A stretch of 64,000 nucleotides of DNA from JAWKIJ01 sp041394325 (GTDB taxonomy: Bacteria > Actinomycetota > Acidimicrobiia > Acidimicrobiales > Microtrichaceae), in NCBI GenBank assembly GCA_041394325.1, contig JAWKIJ010000001.1, positions 2,046,001 through 2,110,000 on the forward strand, in the 5' to 3' direction. Of the stretch, positions 17,134 to 26,728 are shown piece after piece. Each line of letters opens with the position of its first letter. Positions within the stretch are counted from its first letter, which is position 1. The notes below the pieces were generated by a model that made no database searches, was not told where the DNA came from, and saw only the letters and a list, made by a program, of their open reading frames with translations. Made by a program: the position numbers and the translations under genes.

Positions 17134-20100
17134 CCCCCACCGGCGGCTCGGGCTCCCCGACGATTCAGGCCGCGGCGGCACAGCGGGGAACGGGTCCACG
17201 ATCGAGCCGCGGCTCGCGGCGCTTGCCGCGTGTCACGGGGTTGCGACGTCGTATATCGACGGCACCGGGCTGAGACGCCTTCCACCCGCGCCGACGATCA
17301 CGGCCGTGCTCGCGGCGCTCGGTGTGGACCCCGACTCCGAGCCCGCCTCCGGCGGGTCCGCCGTGGCGAGCGGCGCCCTCGACGACACCGCCGAGGCGGT
17401 GGGGGCACCGCGACAGGCGGGCTCGGAGTGCCGCTGCCACGGGCTCTCGGCCGGCGCGGCGCTCGGTGTGTTCGCCCCCGTGTCGGCGCTGCGTCGCTCC
17501 ATGGTCGACCACGGGGCGGGCAGCCTGTCGGAGCTCGCCGTGCTGGCCGATCGATCCACCGGCGCCGGCGGGTGTCGTCGCGACCCTGCCACTGGTCGCC
17601 ACCGACCCCGACGAGCCCAGCCCGTACACCCCGCTCACCCGCCGCTTCTGGGACGAACGATGGGTCGACCCCGCCTGGGTCGCGCGACACCTGGGCGTTG
17701 CGGGCCCGGTCGACCGATTCCGCCCCCGCCCGATGGTCGGAACCGCCGCCGACCGTTACGACCCGGCGCCGGTGATCCACGCCGTACGCGCCGCACTCTT
17801 CGAGGTGCTGAACGCAGCGGGAGGCCCCGTGCTGCCCGAGCCCGTGCGGGCCTGGCGCTCCCGTCACCCCGAGGTCGAGCGATGGGCGCTACAAGGCGGT
17901 CGCCGGGGTCGCGGGGTTCGACATCCGTACCTGGGGAGCGCGACTGGCCGATGGCGTGCGACACGGCGGCTCCGAGGCACTGGTCGCGGTGGGTGTCGAC
18001 CACGGCGCGGTCGATCGGGAGGTCTTCGCGCAGTGGGCGGTCGACACGCAGCTCCGGTGGTTGGCCGACCGTCGTCGCGGCGACGGTGGAGCGCTCTACC
18101 TGGACCTCCCGTTGGGGACCGGCCCCGGCGGGTTCGACGTCTGGGACGAGCCCGACGCCTACGTCGCCTCGATGACGATCGGTGCACCGCCAGACCGCTT
18201 CTTCCCCGACGGTCAGGAGTGGGGGCTGTGCCCTCCGCACCCGGGCAGGATGGTCGGGCCGGGATCGTGCACCGCCGGGTTCGTCGCCGCACTCGACGCA
18301 CACATGTCGCACTGTTCGATCCTGCGCATCGACCACGTCATGGGCCTGGAGCGGCTCTTCTGGGTGCCTATCGGGAGACCGTCGAGCGAAGGCACCTATG
18401 TGGCGATGCCGTCGGACGCGTTGTGGCGCGTCGTCGCGGAGCGTTCACAGCGCCATGGGGTGTCGGTGGTCGGCGAGGACCTCGGTACGGTGTCGGCGGC
18501 ATCGCGTGCCGCCATGGCCCGCCACGGTTCCTACGGCCTGTTCGTCGGACAGGACCACCTCGACCCGCGAGGCCGTCTGACCGAATCGCCGTCCCCGTCG
18601 TCGGTGGCCTCGCTCAACACCCACGACCTTCCCACCTTCGCCGGGCATCCCGATCTCGCCGCTCTGCCGGTCGCGGATGTCCGGGCACGTCGGGACCATG
18701 TGCTCGCCGAGATGGCCCGCTCGGACGCCGCGCTGTTGATGGTGGGCGAGGCCGATCTGCGTCTCGACCCACGGCGCTTCAACCTGCCGGGAACGGTTGG
18801 CGGCGACAACTGGCGCCTGCGATCGACGGTCACGGTCGAACAGACACCGTTGGAGGTCCTGGAGTCCGCCGGCCGGTGGCGTCGTCGACGGCTCGTCGAG
18901 TCGACCGGCTCGCCTGATCGACGCGACGACGTCGACGCCGGGTGGGGGGTCCCCCTCGACGTCGGGCCCGACGACGAGGAGGTCGACTCCTTCATGGAAG
19001 GGCATCACGTCCGGCTCGGTGACCGCTTCGGTGTGCATCCCCGCACGGTGGACGGGCTGCGCGGCGCCGATGCCGTGGTGTGGGCACCACACGGCACCGC
19101 CGTCGCCGTCGAGCGGCGCGGCGAGGACGGTACCTGGGAGCGGACGATGCTCGTCCCCCGCGGCGGTGGGGCGCGATCCGACTCGGGGCTGTGGTACGGA
19201 TTCGTGCCGGGTCTGTTGGAGGATGACCGCTACCGTCTCGCGGTCACGTCCGCGTCGGGAGCGGTGCTCCACAAGACCGATCCGTTCGCTCGGGCGGCCG
19301 AGCTCCCGCCCGACAACTCCGCGGTGCTGGCGCCGTCGCGTCCCCGCATCGAATGGGGTGACGGGGTGTGGATGGATGGCCGTGCCGCGCGGCACTCACC
19401 CGATCACGTGATGTCGTTCTACGAGGTTCACCTCGGCTCGTGGCGTCGTGGGCCCGACGGAGGCGTCCTCGGCTACAGGGACGTGGCCCGACGGCTCGCG
19501 GAGTACGTCGCCGACATGGGCTTCACCCACGTCGAGCTCATGCCCGTGATGGAGCATCCCTTCGGTGGGTCGTGGGGATACCACGTCACCGGATACTTCG
19601 CCCCGACCGCCCGCTACGGGAACCCCGACGACTTCGCGGCCTTCGTGGACATCTGCCACCGGCACGGCGTCGGGGTCTGCCTCGACTGGGTGCCCGCCCA
19701 TTTCCCGGACGATCCCCACGGCCTGGCCCGCTTCGACGGGGAGCCGCTCTTCGAGTACGCGGATCCCCGGATGGGTCGTCACCCCCATTGGGGCAGCAAC
19801 GTGTTCGACGTGTCGAGACCGGAGGTCCGGTCGTTCCTCATGTCGTCGGCGATGTTCTGGCTGGACCACTTCCACGTCGACGCGCTGCGGGTCGACGCGG
19901 TGGCGTCGATGCTGTACCGGGACTTCGGACGCGCGCCGGGGGAGTGGCTCCCCAACGACGAGGGAGGGCGTGAGCACCACGAGGCGGTGCGCTTCTTCGA
20001 GGACCTCACGACCCTTGTCGGCCGGGACCATCCCGACGTGTTGCTGATCGCCGAGGAGTCCTCGGCCTGGCCGGCGGTCACCTGGCCGGTCGAGCGGGGC

Positions 20101-20910
20101 GGGCTCGGCTTCGGCCTCAAGTGGGACCTCGGCTGGATGAACGACACCTTGCGCTACTTCGCACGTGACGACGCCGGACGCCGCGGTCATCTGGAGGATC
20201 TGACGTTCCGCTCGATGTACGCACCGGCGGAGCGTTTCGTGGTGCCGCTGTCCCACGACGAGGTGGTACACGAGAAGGCTTCGTTGCTCGACAAGATGCC
20301 CGGTGACCTCGACGATCGCCTTGCCGACCTCCGTCTGCTGTTCACCCACCAGTTCACCACCACCGGCGTGCCGCTGCTGTTCATGGGCGGTGAACTGGCG
20401 ATGCGGCGGGAATGGGACCACGACACCGAGTTGCCGTGGGCACTGGTCGACGATCCCGATCCCTCGAATCCGCACGCCGCGATCCGTCGGTGGGTCCGCC
20501 ACCTTGCCCGGCTACAACACCGGCACCCGGCGCTGGCGGGCGACGGTCGTCACCCCGGAGGGTTCGAGTGGACCGACGACGACACGGACGATCCGGCGGT
20601 CCGGGCGTGGCTGCGTCGCAGGGACGCGTCGTCGGTCGCGGTCGTGGTCAACCACGCGCACCGCGCGTTCGCGCGGTGCGCGGTCGAGGTCGACGAGGGC
20701 GGATCCTGGAGGGTGATCGCGGATGGTGACGCCACGCACTTCGGGGGCCGCGGCCGGGTCGCCGAGGTCTTGGCCTCTCCACGGTCGCCCGCCGACGCGG
20801 CACCCGCCGTCGAAGCCGAACCGATCGTCGGCGGCTACCGCCGTTGGGCCGTCCACGTGCCCCTTCCGCCGCGTACCGCGATCGTCCTGGCCAGAGAGGA
20901 GCGACCATGA
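17130..20910 (+). CDS. malQ-glgB: 4-alpha-glucanotransferase (GH77) fused to 1,4-alpha-glucan branching enzyme (GH13), at least three frameshifts
   Basis: One locus of about 1,260 codons. MalQ part: N-terminal ACHGVATSYIDGTGLRRLP, then ALRRSMVDHGAGSLSELAVL, PSPYTPLTRRFWDERWVDP, the nucleophile segment ILRIDHVMGLERLFW, acid/base VVGEDLGTV and SLNTHDLPTFAG. GlgB part begins near 18994: a CBM48-like domain (RFGVHPRTVDGLRGADAVVW), then EVHLGSWRRG, DALRVDAVASMLYRDFG, LLIAEESSAWP and VPLSHDEVVHEK. From 17884 both enzymes lie in one uninterrupted frame through a 30-residue acidic linker. Upstream the frame shifts near 17195, 17570 and 17880. The GTG start overlaps the glgC stop. An internal GAGGAGG (18976-18982), 11 nt before an ATG at 18994, could also start GlgB alone. 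Confidence 0.85.
18976..18996 (+). promoter_or_regulatory. Possible internal ribosome binding site and start for the GlgB part
   Basis: GAGGAGG (18976-18982) stands 11 nt before an in-frame ATG (18994-18996) exactly at the MalQ/GlgB joint. It could give free GlgB besides the fusion. It also encodes Asp-Glu-Glu in the acidic linker, so it may be coincidence. Confidence 0.3.
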
Positions 20911-22403
20911 ACGACCCCGCCGCCACCGACGCCGCAGCGGCTACTGCGTACCTCACGATCCACGGCCACGCCTACCAGCCGCCGCGCGAGTCGCCGCGGA
21001 CCGGTGAGGTGGAGGCCCAACCGTCCGCGGCGCCCTTCCACGACTGGAACCAACGCATCGCCGCGGAATGCTACGAAGCCGTCGCGTCGGCGGCGGAGTT
21101 CGACGACGCCGGGGCGGTGGTCGGCCGCGTCAACCTGTGGGGGGCGTTGAGCTTCGACCTCGGCCCGACCCTCGGGGTCTGGTTGGACCGGCATCGGCCC
21201 GAGGTCGCGGCCGCCGTCGCTGAGGGTGCGGCTGCCGGTCACGGACACGGTGCGATGGGCCACCCGGGGGTGCATGCGATCCTGCCGCTCGCGGCGGCGG
21301 AGGACCGTCGGGTCATGCTCAGGTGGGGTCTGGCCGACTACGAGGCGCGCTTCGGAGGCCGGGCACGGTCGATGTGGCTCCCCGAGACGGCCGTCGACAC
21401 CCCGTCGCTGGAGGCGTTGGTCGACGAGGGCATCGAATGGACCTTGCTGGCACCGCACCAGGTGCGCCGGATCGGTCCGGACGGATCCGACCTCGAACCC
21501 CTCCACCATCCCCTGGCCGTCACGCTCCCGTCGGGACGCGGCATCGTGGTCGTGCCCTACGAGGGCATGGTCAGCCACGGGATCGCGTTCGGCGGGCTGC
21601 TCGACGACGGTGCACGCCTCGCCGATGCGCTGCTCTCCTCGGGGTCCGCGTCGGTGGGTGAGCTCGACGGAGCCCCCACCGGTGGCGACCGGGTGGGCGA
21701 CCCGTCACCTGCGCTGGTGGTCACGGCGGTCGACATGGAAACGTTCGGCCACCACCATCGCTTCGGCGAACTCGCCGTCGCCCGCTCGCTGCGTCTGCTG
21801 CAGACCCACGACCAGGTGGCCGTCATCCGGCCCCAGGAGTACCTCGACCGCTTCGGCGCTCCACGGCAGGGCAGGCTGGTGGAGCGGACGTCGTGGAGTT
21901 GCGCGCACGGCGTGGAGCGTTGGCGTTCGAACTGCGGGTGCCGCTTCGGTGACGATCAGGATCAGATGTGGCGTCGACCGCTGCGCGATCTGCTCGACGC
22001 GGTGGCCGACATCGTCGGCCGCGAGTTCACCCGGGAAGCGCCACGCGACCTTCGCGACCCGTCGGCCGCGCGCCTCGACTACGGAAGCGTGCTCACCGCC
22101 CACGGCGCGGCCCGTGACGATGCCACCCGCGGTTTCCTGACTCGGCACCTCGCGTCGGACGGTGACGCGGAACGGGCGATCGGGTGGATGGAGCTCGAAC
22201 GCCTGCGCCTGGAGGCGTGGTCGAGCTGCGCCTGGTTCTTCGACTCACCCGACCGGATCGAGACTCGTCAGAGCCTCGACCAGGCCCGTGAGGCACTGGT
22301 GCGGCTCCACACCCTCACGAGCCACGACGTGACCGGCTGGTTCGACCGCCAGATCGGGGCCGGTCGACTGGGCTCAGGCGAGAGCGGGCCCGGTGACGGA
22401 TGA
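20907..22403 (+). CDS. Glycoside hydrolase family 57-like protein with DUF3536-type C-terminus
   Basis: 498 residues. The start YLTIHGHAYQPPRESPRTGE is the conserved N-terminus of the GH57/DUF3536 group (HGHFYQPPR), with WNQRIAAECYEA following. GMWLPE-like SMWLPETAVDTPSLEALVDEG is the region before the GH57 nucleophile, and VDMETFGHHHRFGE carries the conserved D and H residues. The section WSCAHGVERWRSNCGCR is typical of this group. It overlaps the GlgB stop by ATGA and has GAGAGGAG 7 nt upstream, so translation is coupled to the fusion gene. A role in alpha-glucan trimming or branching is inferred from family and context. Relatives with a full DUF3536 are near 800 residues; this one is shorter. 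Confidence 0.82.
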   Translation: MNDPAATDAAAATAYLTIHGHAYQPPRESPRTGEVEAQPSAAPFHDWNQRIAAECYEAVASAAEFDDAGAVVGRVNLWGALSFDLGPTLGVWLDRHRPEVAAAVAEGAAAGHGHGAMGHPGVHAILPLAAAEDRRVMLRWGLADYEARFGGRARSMWLPETAVDTPSLEALVDEGIEWTLLAPHQVRRIGPDGSDLEPLHHPLAVTLPSGRGIVVVPYEGMVSHGIAFGGLLDDGARLADALLSSGSASVGELDGAPTGGDRVGDPSPALVVTAVDMETFGHHHRFGELAVARSLRLLQTHDQVAVIRPQEYLDRFGAPRQGRLVERTSWSCAHGVERWRSNCGCRFGDDQDQMWRRPLRDLLDAVADIVGREFTREAPRDLRDPSAARLDYGSVLTAHGAARDDATRGFLTRHLASDGDAERAIGWMELERLRLEAWSSCAWFFDSPDRIETRQSLDQAREALVRLHTLTSHDVTGWFDRQIGAGRLGSGESGPGDG

Positions 22404-22456
22404 TTCCGCCGTCCAAGGCCGCGGCACGGCGTCGCTGGCCAGGCCGCTCGTTCGGC

Positions 22457-24985
22457 TCAGGTGGTGAGGCGGGCGAGGCCGAGGTCGGACCACCGGGGAA
22501 GCTCGGCGTGGCGGGGCACGATGCGCACGGCGTAGCCCATCGAACCCGCCCGGTCGAACGACGCCTGTGCCGAGTACAGCAACAAGTCAGGCGACCCCGG
22601 TGGACCCCCCTCACAGGCCATCGACATGAAATCACCGCCCATGATGTCGCCGTCGTTGTTGACCGGACCCACCAGACACGCCACGTCGACGTCGTCGGGG
22701 GAGAGTCCTCCCAACGCCACCACCGCACGCAAGGTGACCTTCTCGTCCACGTGGGAGTCGACCGGAGGCTCGACCTCGACGATGCGGACCGACTCCCATC
22801 CTCGGCGCACCTTGGCCTTCCAGGCGGCCACATCCTTGGCCACAGCGGCATCGTCCACGAGGTATCGACGGGATCGGCGCGCGGCGGGGACGTAGTGGCC
22901 TTCGACGTAGTCGCGGACCATCCGCCCCGCGTGGAACTGCGGTGCGAGCCACTCGATGCACGAGATCATCCGGCCGGTCCAACCCGCGGGCAGACCGCTC
23001 GGGCCGCGGTCGTAGAACAACGGCACGATCTCGTGCTCGATCAACTCGTACAGCCAGTTCGACTCCATCTCGTCGCGCTGCGCGGGATCGGTGGAGAAGT
23101 GGTCGGTGATCGGGATGGCCCAGCCGGCCTCGGGGCGGAACGCCTCGTCCCACCAGCCGTCGCGGACCGACAGGTTCAGCACGCCGTTCAACGCGGCCTT
23201 CATCCCACTCGTCCCGCATGCCTCCATCGGACGAAGGGGCGTGTTGAGCCACACGTCGACGCCACGGGTCAGTACGCGACCGGCGTCGAGGTCGTAGTCC
23301 TCGAGGAACACGACCCTCTTTCGAGTGGCGGGGTCGATCGAGAGATGGGCGACCTCGCGGAGGAACTCCTTTCCCGGTTCGTCCGCGGGATGGGCCTTGC
23401 CGGCGAACACGAGTTGCACGGGCCGTTCGTCGTCGGACAGCAGTGCCTTGAGGCGGTCGATGTCGTGGAGGAGCAGCGTCGCCCGCTTGTAGGTGGCGAA
23501 GCGCCGGGCGAAGCCGATGGTGAGCACCTCGGGGTCCAACATGTTGTCGATCCATGCGAGGTCGCCGCCGTGGTTGCGTGCCGCCACCGCACGCCGGGCC
23601 CGGTCGCGGAGGAACTCCACGAGTTGGCGGCGACCGGCGTTGCGGGCGTCCCACAGCTCCTCGGGTGACGCCGCATGGAGTGCCCGGAACTGTTCGCGGG
23701 TTGCGAGCGGCCAGTCCGGCCCGACGTTGCGAACAATGATGTCGGCGATGTCGTCGGCCATGAACGTGGGCGCGTGCACACCGTTGGTCACCGCGCCGAT
23801 CGGTACGTCTCCGACGTCGAGCTCGGGCCACAGGGGTGCGAACATCGTCCGGCTGACGTGGCCGTGTAGCAGCGACACGGCGTTCGCGTCGCCGCACAAC
23901 CGCAGGCTCATGTTCGCGAGGTTGAAGACTGCGGGATCGCCGCCGGGCTCCTCGCCGAGAGCCAGCAGGTCCGACATGGCGACGCCTGTGTCGCGGCACC
24001 ACCAACCGAAGTAGCGCTCGACCATCTCCCGCCCGAATCGGTCGATGCCCGCGGGTACCGGGGTGTGCGTGGTGAACAGCATCGATGGTCGAATCGCCTC
24101 GATCGCCTCCGGGAACGTCAGCCCGCCCTCGATCATGGCGATCCGGATGCGCTCGAGCGTGACGAAGCCGGCGTGGCCCTCGTTGAGGTGGAACACCTCG
24201 GGCTCGATGCCCAACGCCCGCAGCGCACGCATTCCGCCGACACCCAGGAGGAGTTCCTGGCGGATCCGCTCCTCCGAGCCGCCGCCGTAGAGCCGGTCGG
24301 TCACGAGCTGATCGGGGTTGCCCTCACCGGGGATCCTCGTGTCGAGCAGGTACAGCGGATTGGGCCCCACCAGCGCCTTCCAGATGCTGGCGACGACGGG
24401 AGTCCCTCCGATATCGAGCTCGACGGTGAGGTCGTCGACCCGGGACAGCGCCACCTCGACGGGGTGCTGCACGGGGAAGCGCTCGTGTTGACGACCCTCA
24501 TGGTCGATCATCTGGCGGAAGTAGCCGGACCGGTAGAACAGGCCCACCCCGACGATCGGGACGTGAAGGTCGGCAGCCGCCTTCAGGTGGTCGCCCGCGA
24601 GCACGCCGAGACCCCCCGAGTACTGCGGGACCGATGCCGCGAGCCCGAACTCCGGGGAGAGGTACGCGACGAGTGGCAGCGGCGATTCGTGAGAGGTCGC
24701 CCACGAGGGTGCATCCAGCTCGGCGGTCAACTCCGCGAGCAGTGCATCGACGCGGCGGATGAACGACGGGTCGGCCGCGAGCTCGCCGAGTCGGGTGGTG
24801 CTGCAGCGGTTCAACACGCCGAGCGGGTCGTACTGTTCGAAGCGCGACAGTTCGGGATCGACGGACTCGAACAACGTCCGAACCCGTCGGTCGAAGAGCC
24901 AGCCGAGGTTGTGGCTGATCGCGGCGAGCGAGCTCAGTTCGTCGGGAAGTCGGGGAACAACGGTGAAGGTGTGGTTCGCTTTGAT
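22457..24985 (-). CDS. glgP: Alpha-glucan phosphorylase with DUF3417 N-terminus; apparent ATC start
   Basis: Releases glucose-1-phosphate from glycogen. About 842 residues. Family marks: LSPEFGLAASVPQYSGGLGV, GDHLKAAADLHVP, FHLNEGHAGF, GFARRFATYKRA, NTPLRPMEACGTSGMKAALNG with the PLP-binding lysine. The open frame reaches upstream of any ATG or GTG; the family's N-terminus is nevertheless encoded (KANHTFTVVPRLPDELSSL, compare MKALRTFTVRP in relatives). It begins with codon ATC at 24985, exactly 6 nt after TAGCGT, the same spacing as leaderless starts elsewhere here. Either ATC is used, or ATG was misread. A GTG at 24993 would need a frameshift. It converges on the GH57 gene. Confidence 0.9.
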   Translation of the reverse strand: MKANHTFTVVPRLPDELSSLAAISHNLGWLFDRRVRTLFESVDPELSRFEQYDPLGVLNRCSTTRLGELAADPSFIRRVDALLAELTAELDAPSWATSHESPLPLVAYLSPEFGLAASVPQYSGGLGVLAGDHLKAAADLHVPIVGVGLFYRSGYFRQMIDHEGRQHERFPVQHPVEVALSRVDDLTVELDIGGTPVVASIWKALVGPNPLYLLDTRIPGEGNPDQLVTDRLYGGGSEERIRQELLLGVGGMRALRALGIEPEVFHLNEGHAGFVTLERIRIAMIEGGLTFPEAIEAIRPSMLFTTHTPVPAGIDRFGREMVERYFGWWCRDTGVAMSDLLALGEEPGGDPAVFNLANMSLRLCGDANAVSLLHGHVSRTMFAPLWPELDVGDVPIGAVTNGVHAPTFMADDIADIIVRNVGPDWPLATREQFRALHAASPEELWDARNAGRRQLVEFLRDRARRAVAARNHGGDLAWIDNMLDPEVLTIGFARRFATYKRATLLLHDIDRLKALLSDDERPVQLVFAGKAHPADEPGKEFLREVAHLSIDPATRKRVVFLEDYDLDAGRVLTRGVDVWLNTPLRPMEACGTSGMKAALNGVLNLSVRDGWWDEAFRPEAGWAIPITDHFSTDPAQRDEMESNWLYELIEHEIVPLFYDRGPSGLPAGWTGRMISCIEWLAPQFHAGRMVRDYVEGHYVPAARRSRRYLVDDAAVAKDVAAWKAKVRRGWESVRIVEVEPPVDSHVDEKVTLRAVVALGGLSPDDVDVACLVGPVNNDGDIMGGDFMSMACEGGPPGSPDLLLYSAQASFDRAGSMGYAVRIVPRHAELPRWSDLGLARLTT

Positions 24986-24991
24986 CGTCTC

Positions 24992-24997
24992 ACGCTA
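24992..24997 (-). promoter_or_regulatory. Leaderless promoter -10 box of glgP
   Basis: TAGCGT on the minus strand, 6 nt before the proposed ATC start codon. The same hexamer at the same spacing precedes menC and the thioesterase gene at 25.4 kb. Confidence 0.45.
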
Positions 24998-25025
24998 CCG
25001 GCGCCGGTCGGCCTCCACGGGGTGC

Positions 25026-25469
25026 TCAGGCGAGGAGGGCCAGCGAGTAGGTGACCATGGCGTATGCCACCTTGTGGACGGGCTCGCCGTCGTGCAACGA
25101 CGCCTCCACGACGGCGAGGCTTCGGCCGGCCTTGAGGACCTTGGCGTCACACACCAGGACCCCGGGTGCGGCACGGCGCACGAAGTTGATGGAGAGGTTG
25201 GTGGTCACCGCGAGTGGTTCGAGCCCGATGTGGGCCAGGATCGCCGCATACGCACCACTGTCGGCGAGCATCATCATCGTTGGCCCCGACACCGACCCGC
25301 CGGGGCGCAGGTCGTGCTCGTCGGTGGGCAGTGTGAGCTCGGCCGTGGTGCGGTCGAGCCGCGTGATGTTCCACGGCACCCGGCCGCCGAACGAGGTGTC
25401 CATGAACTCCTGGAGAGTGCTCACCGTGACCAGCGGTGGATCCGGCGTCGGACCGTCCGTCTCACCCAT
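25026..25469 (-). CDS. PaaI-type HotDog thioesterase
   Basis: A 147-residue single-hotdog protein. The segment DLRPGGSVSGPTMMMLADSG is the hot-dog helix with the usual G and D of acyl-CoA thioesterases of the 4HBT/PaaI group, and AVTTNLSINFVRRAAPG is the following strand pair. It probably hydrolyses an aromatic or medium-chain acyl-CoA; the substrate is not readable. The ATG is 6 nt behind TAGCGT. It is divergent from the primase/polymerase gene. Confidence 0.85.
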   Translation of the reverse strand: MGETDGPTPDPPLVTVSTLQEFMDTSFGGRVPWNITRLDRTTAELTLPTDEHDLRPGGSVSGPTMMMLADSGAYAAILAHIGLEPLAVTTNLSINFVRRAAPGVLVCDAKVLKAGRSLAVVEASLHDGEPVHKVAYAMVTYSLALLA

Positions 25470-25475
25470 CCCTCG

Positions 25476-25541
25476 ACGCTATCCGTCGGTGTCTTCTTCA
25501 TGGCTCCCGCTCCGGCCCGACCAGGGTCGGTGTCCTAGCGT
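25476..25541. promoter_or_regulatory. Divergent leaderless promoters (thioesterase / PolDom)
   Basis: TAGCGT occurs on both strands: 25476-25481 (minus), 6 nt before the thioesterase ATG, and 25536-25541 (plus), 7 nt before the ATG at 25549. Two identical boxes back to back in one 79-bp gap support the start choices on both sides. Confidence 0.5.
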
Positions 25542-25548
25542 GAGCCCG

Positions 25549-26613
25549 ATGGGACCAGGAGCGGGGAGGGCGGGGACGCCCTGGCGGTCGAGGTGGCGGG
25601 GCGGGAGGTGACGATCACCAGTCCGTCAAAGGTGTTCTTCGCCGAACGGGGGAGACCAAGCTCGACCTCGTCCGCTTCTACCAGGCGATCGGCGAACCGA
25701 TCATGGCGACGATGGCCGGTCGACCGACGATGCTCCAACGGTTCCCTGACGGCGCGTCGGGCAAGAGCTTCTACCAGAAGCGGGTTCCCGCGGCGCCCCG
25801 TCGTGGCTGAGCACGACGACCGTGAGCACCCCGAACGGCACCGCGTCCAACGCGTTGGTGGTCGACGACCTGGCTCACCTCCTCTGGGCGGTCAACCTGG
25901 GTTGCCTCGGCTTTCACCCGTGGCCTTATCGAGCAGCCGATCCGGGTGTCACCGACGAGTTGCGCATCGACCTCGATCCGATGCCGGGCCTCACGTTCGA
26001 CCACATCCGGGAGGCGGGCGCGGAGGTGAACGCCCTCATGGGCGAACTGGGTATGACGGCCTATCCGAAGACCAGCGGCAATCGCGGACTGCACGTGTAC
26101 GTCCGGATCGAATCGCGTTGGGACAGCTACGACGTGCGCCGTGCGGCGGTCGCCCTCGCCCGGGAGCTGGAGAGGCGTCGACCGGACCTGATGACCGCAG
26201 CCTGGTGGAAGGAGGAGAGGGGCCAACGGGTTTTCGTCGACTACAACCAGAACGCTCCGCACAAGACGGTCTTCGGCGCATGGTCGGTCCGTGCACGCGC
26301 GGGCGCGCAGGTGTCGACTCCGTTGACCTGGGACGAGGTCGCCACCGTCGAGCCGGACACGCTCACCATCGCCACCGTGCCGGAGCGGCTTGCGACCCTG
26401 GGTGACCCCTGGTCGTCGATGCAAGCCGACCCGCAGGATCTGACCCCGTTGCTGAAGTGGTCCGAGCGCGACCGTGACCTCGGGCTCGCGGATGCGCCCT
26501 GGCCGCCCGTCTATCCGAAGATGCCCCATGAGCCCGCCCGCGTCGCTCCCAGCCGGGCGAGGACGCCGCGCGTGGGCGGGGGTGCCGAAGGCGGGGTCGC
26601 CACTGGGTCGTGA
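25549..26613 (+). CDS. LigD-type primase/polymerase domain protein (PolDom), two or three frameshifts
   Basis: Archaeo-eukaryotic-primase-like polymerase, as in bacterial end joining and in stand-alone mycobacterial Prim-Pol proteins. N-terminal REVTITSPSKVFFAERG, then in another frame TKLDLVRFYQAIGEPIMATM and RPTMLQRFPDGASGKSFYQK, then TASNALVVDDLAHLLWAVNL. The catalytic DELRIDLDPMPG (D-x-D) and KTSGNRGLHVYVRI follow in one frame. Breaks lie near 25570 (G run), 25650 and 25790. Repaired length is about 350 residues. No Ku or ATP-dependent ligase gene is adjacent, so this is a stand-alone form. The C-terminal 30 residues are Pro/Arg-rich. The ATG is placed 7 nt behind TAGCGT. Confidence 0.85.
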
Positions 26614-26728
26614 CACCCATTTTCGGGAATCACTGGAGAATCCAGCCACGGGGCTCGTACGATCCTCCGGCCCGTTCCACCCCCCCCCGGGAGTCGTTCG
26701 ACCGGGATTCGCGTGCTGGGAGCACTTC

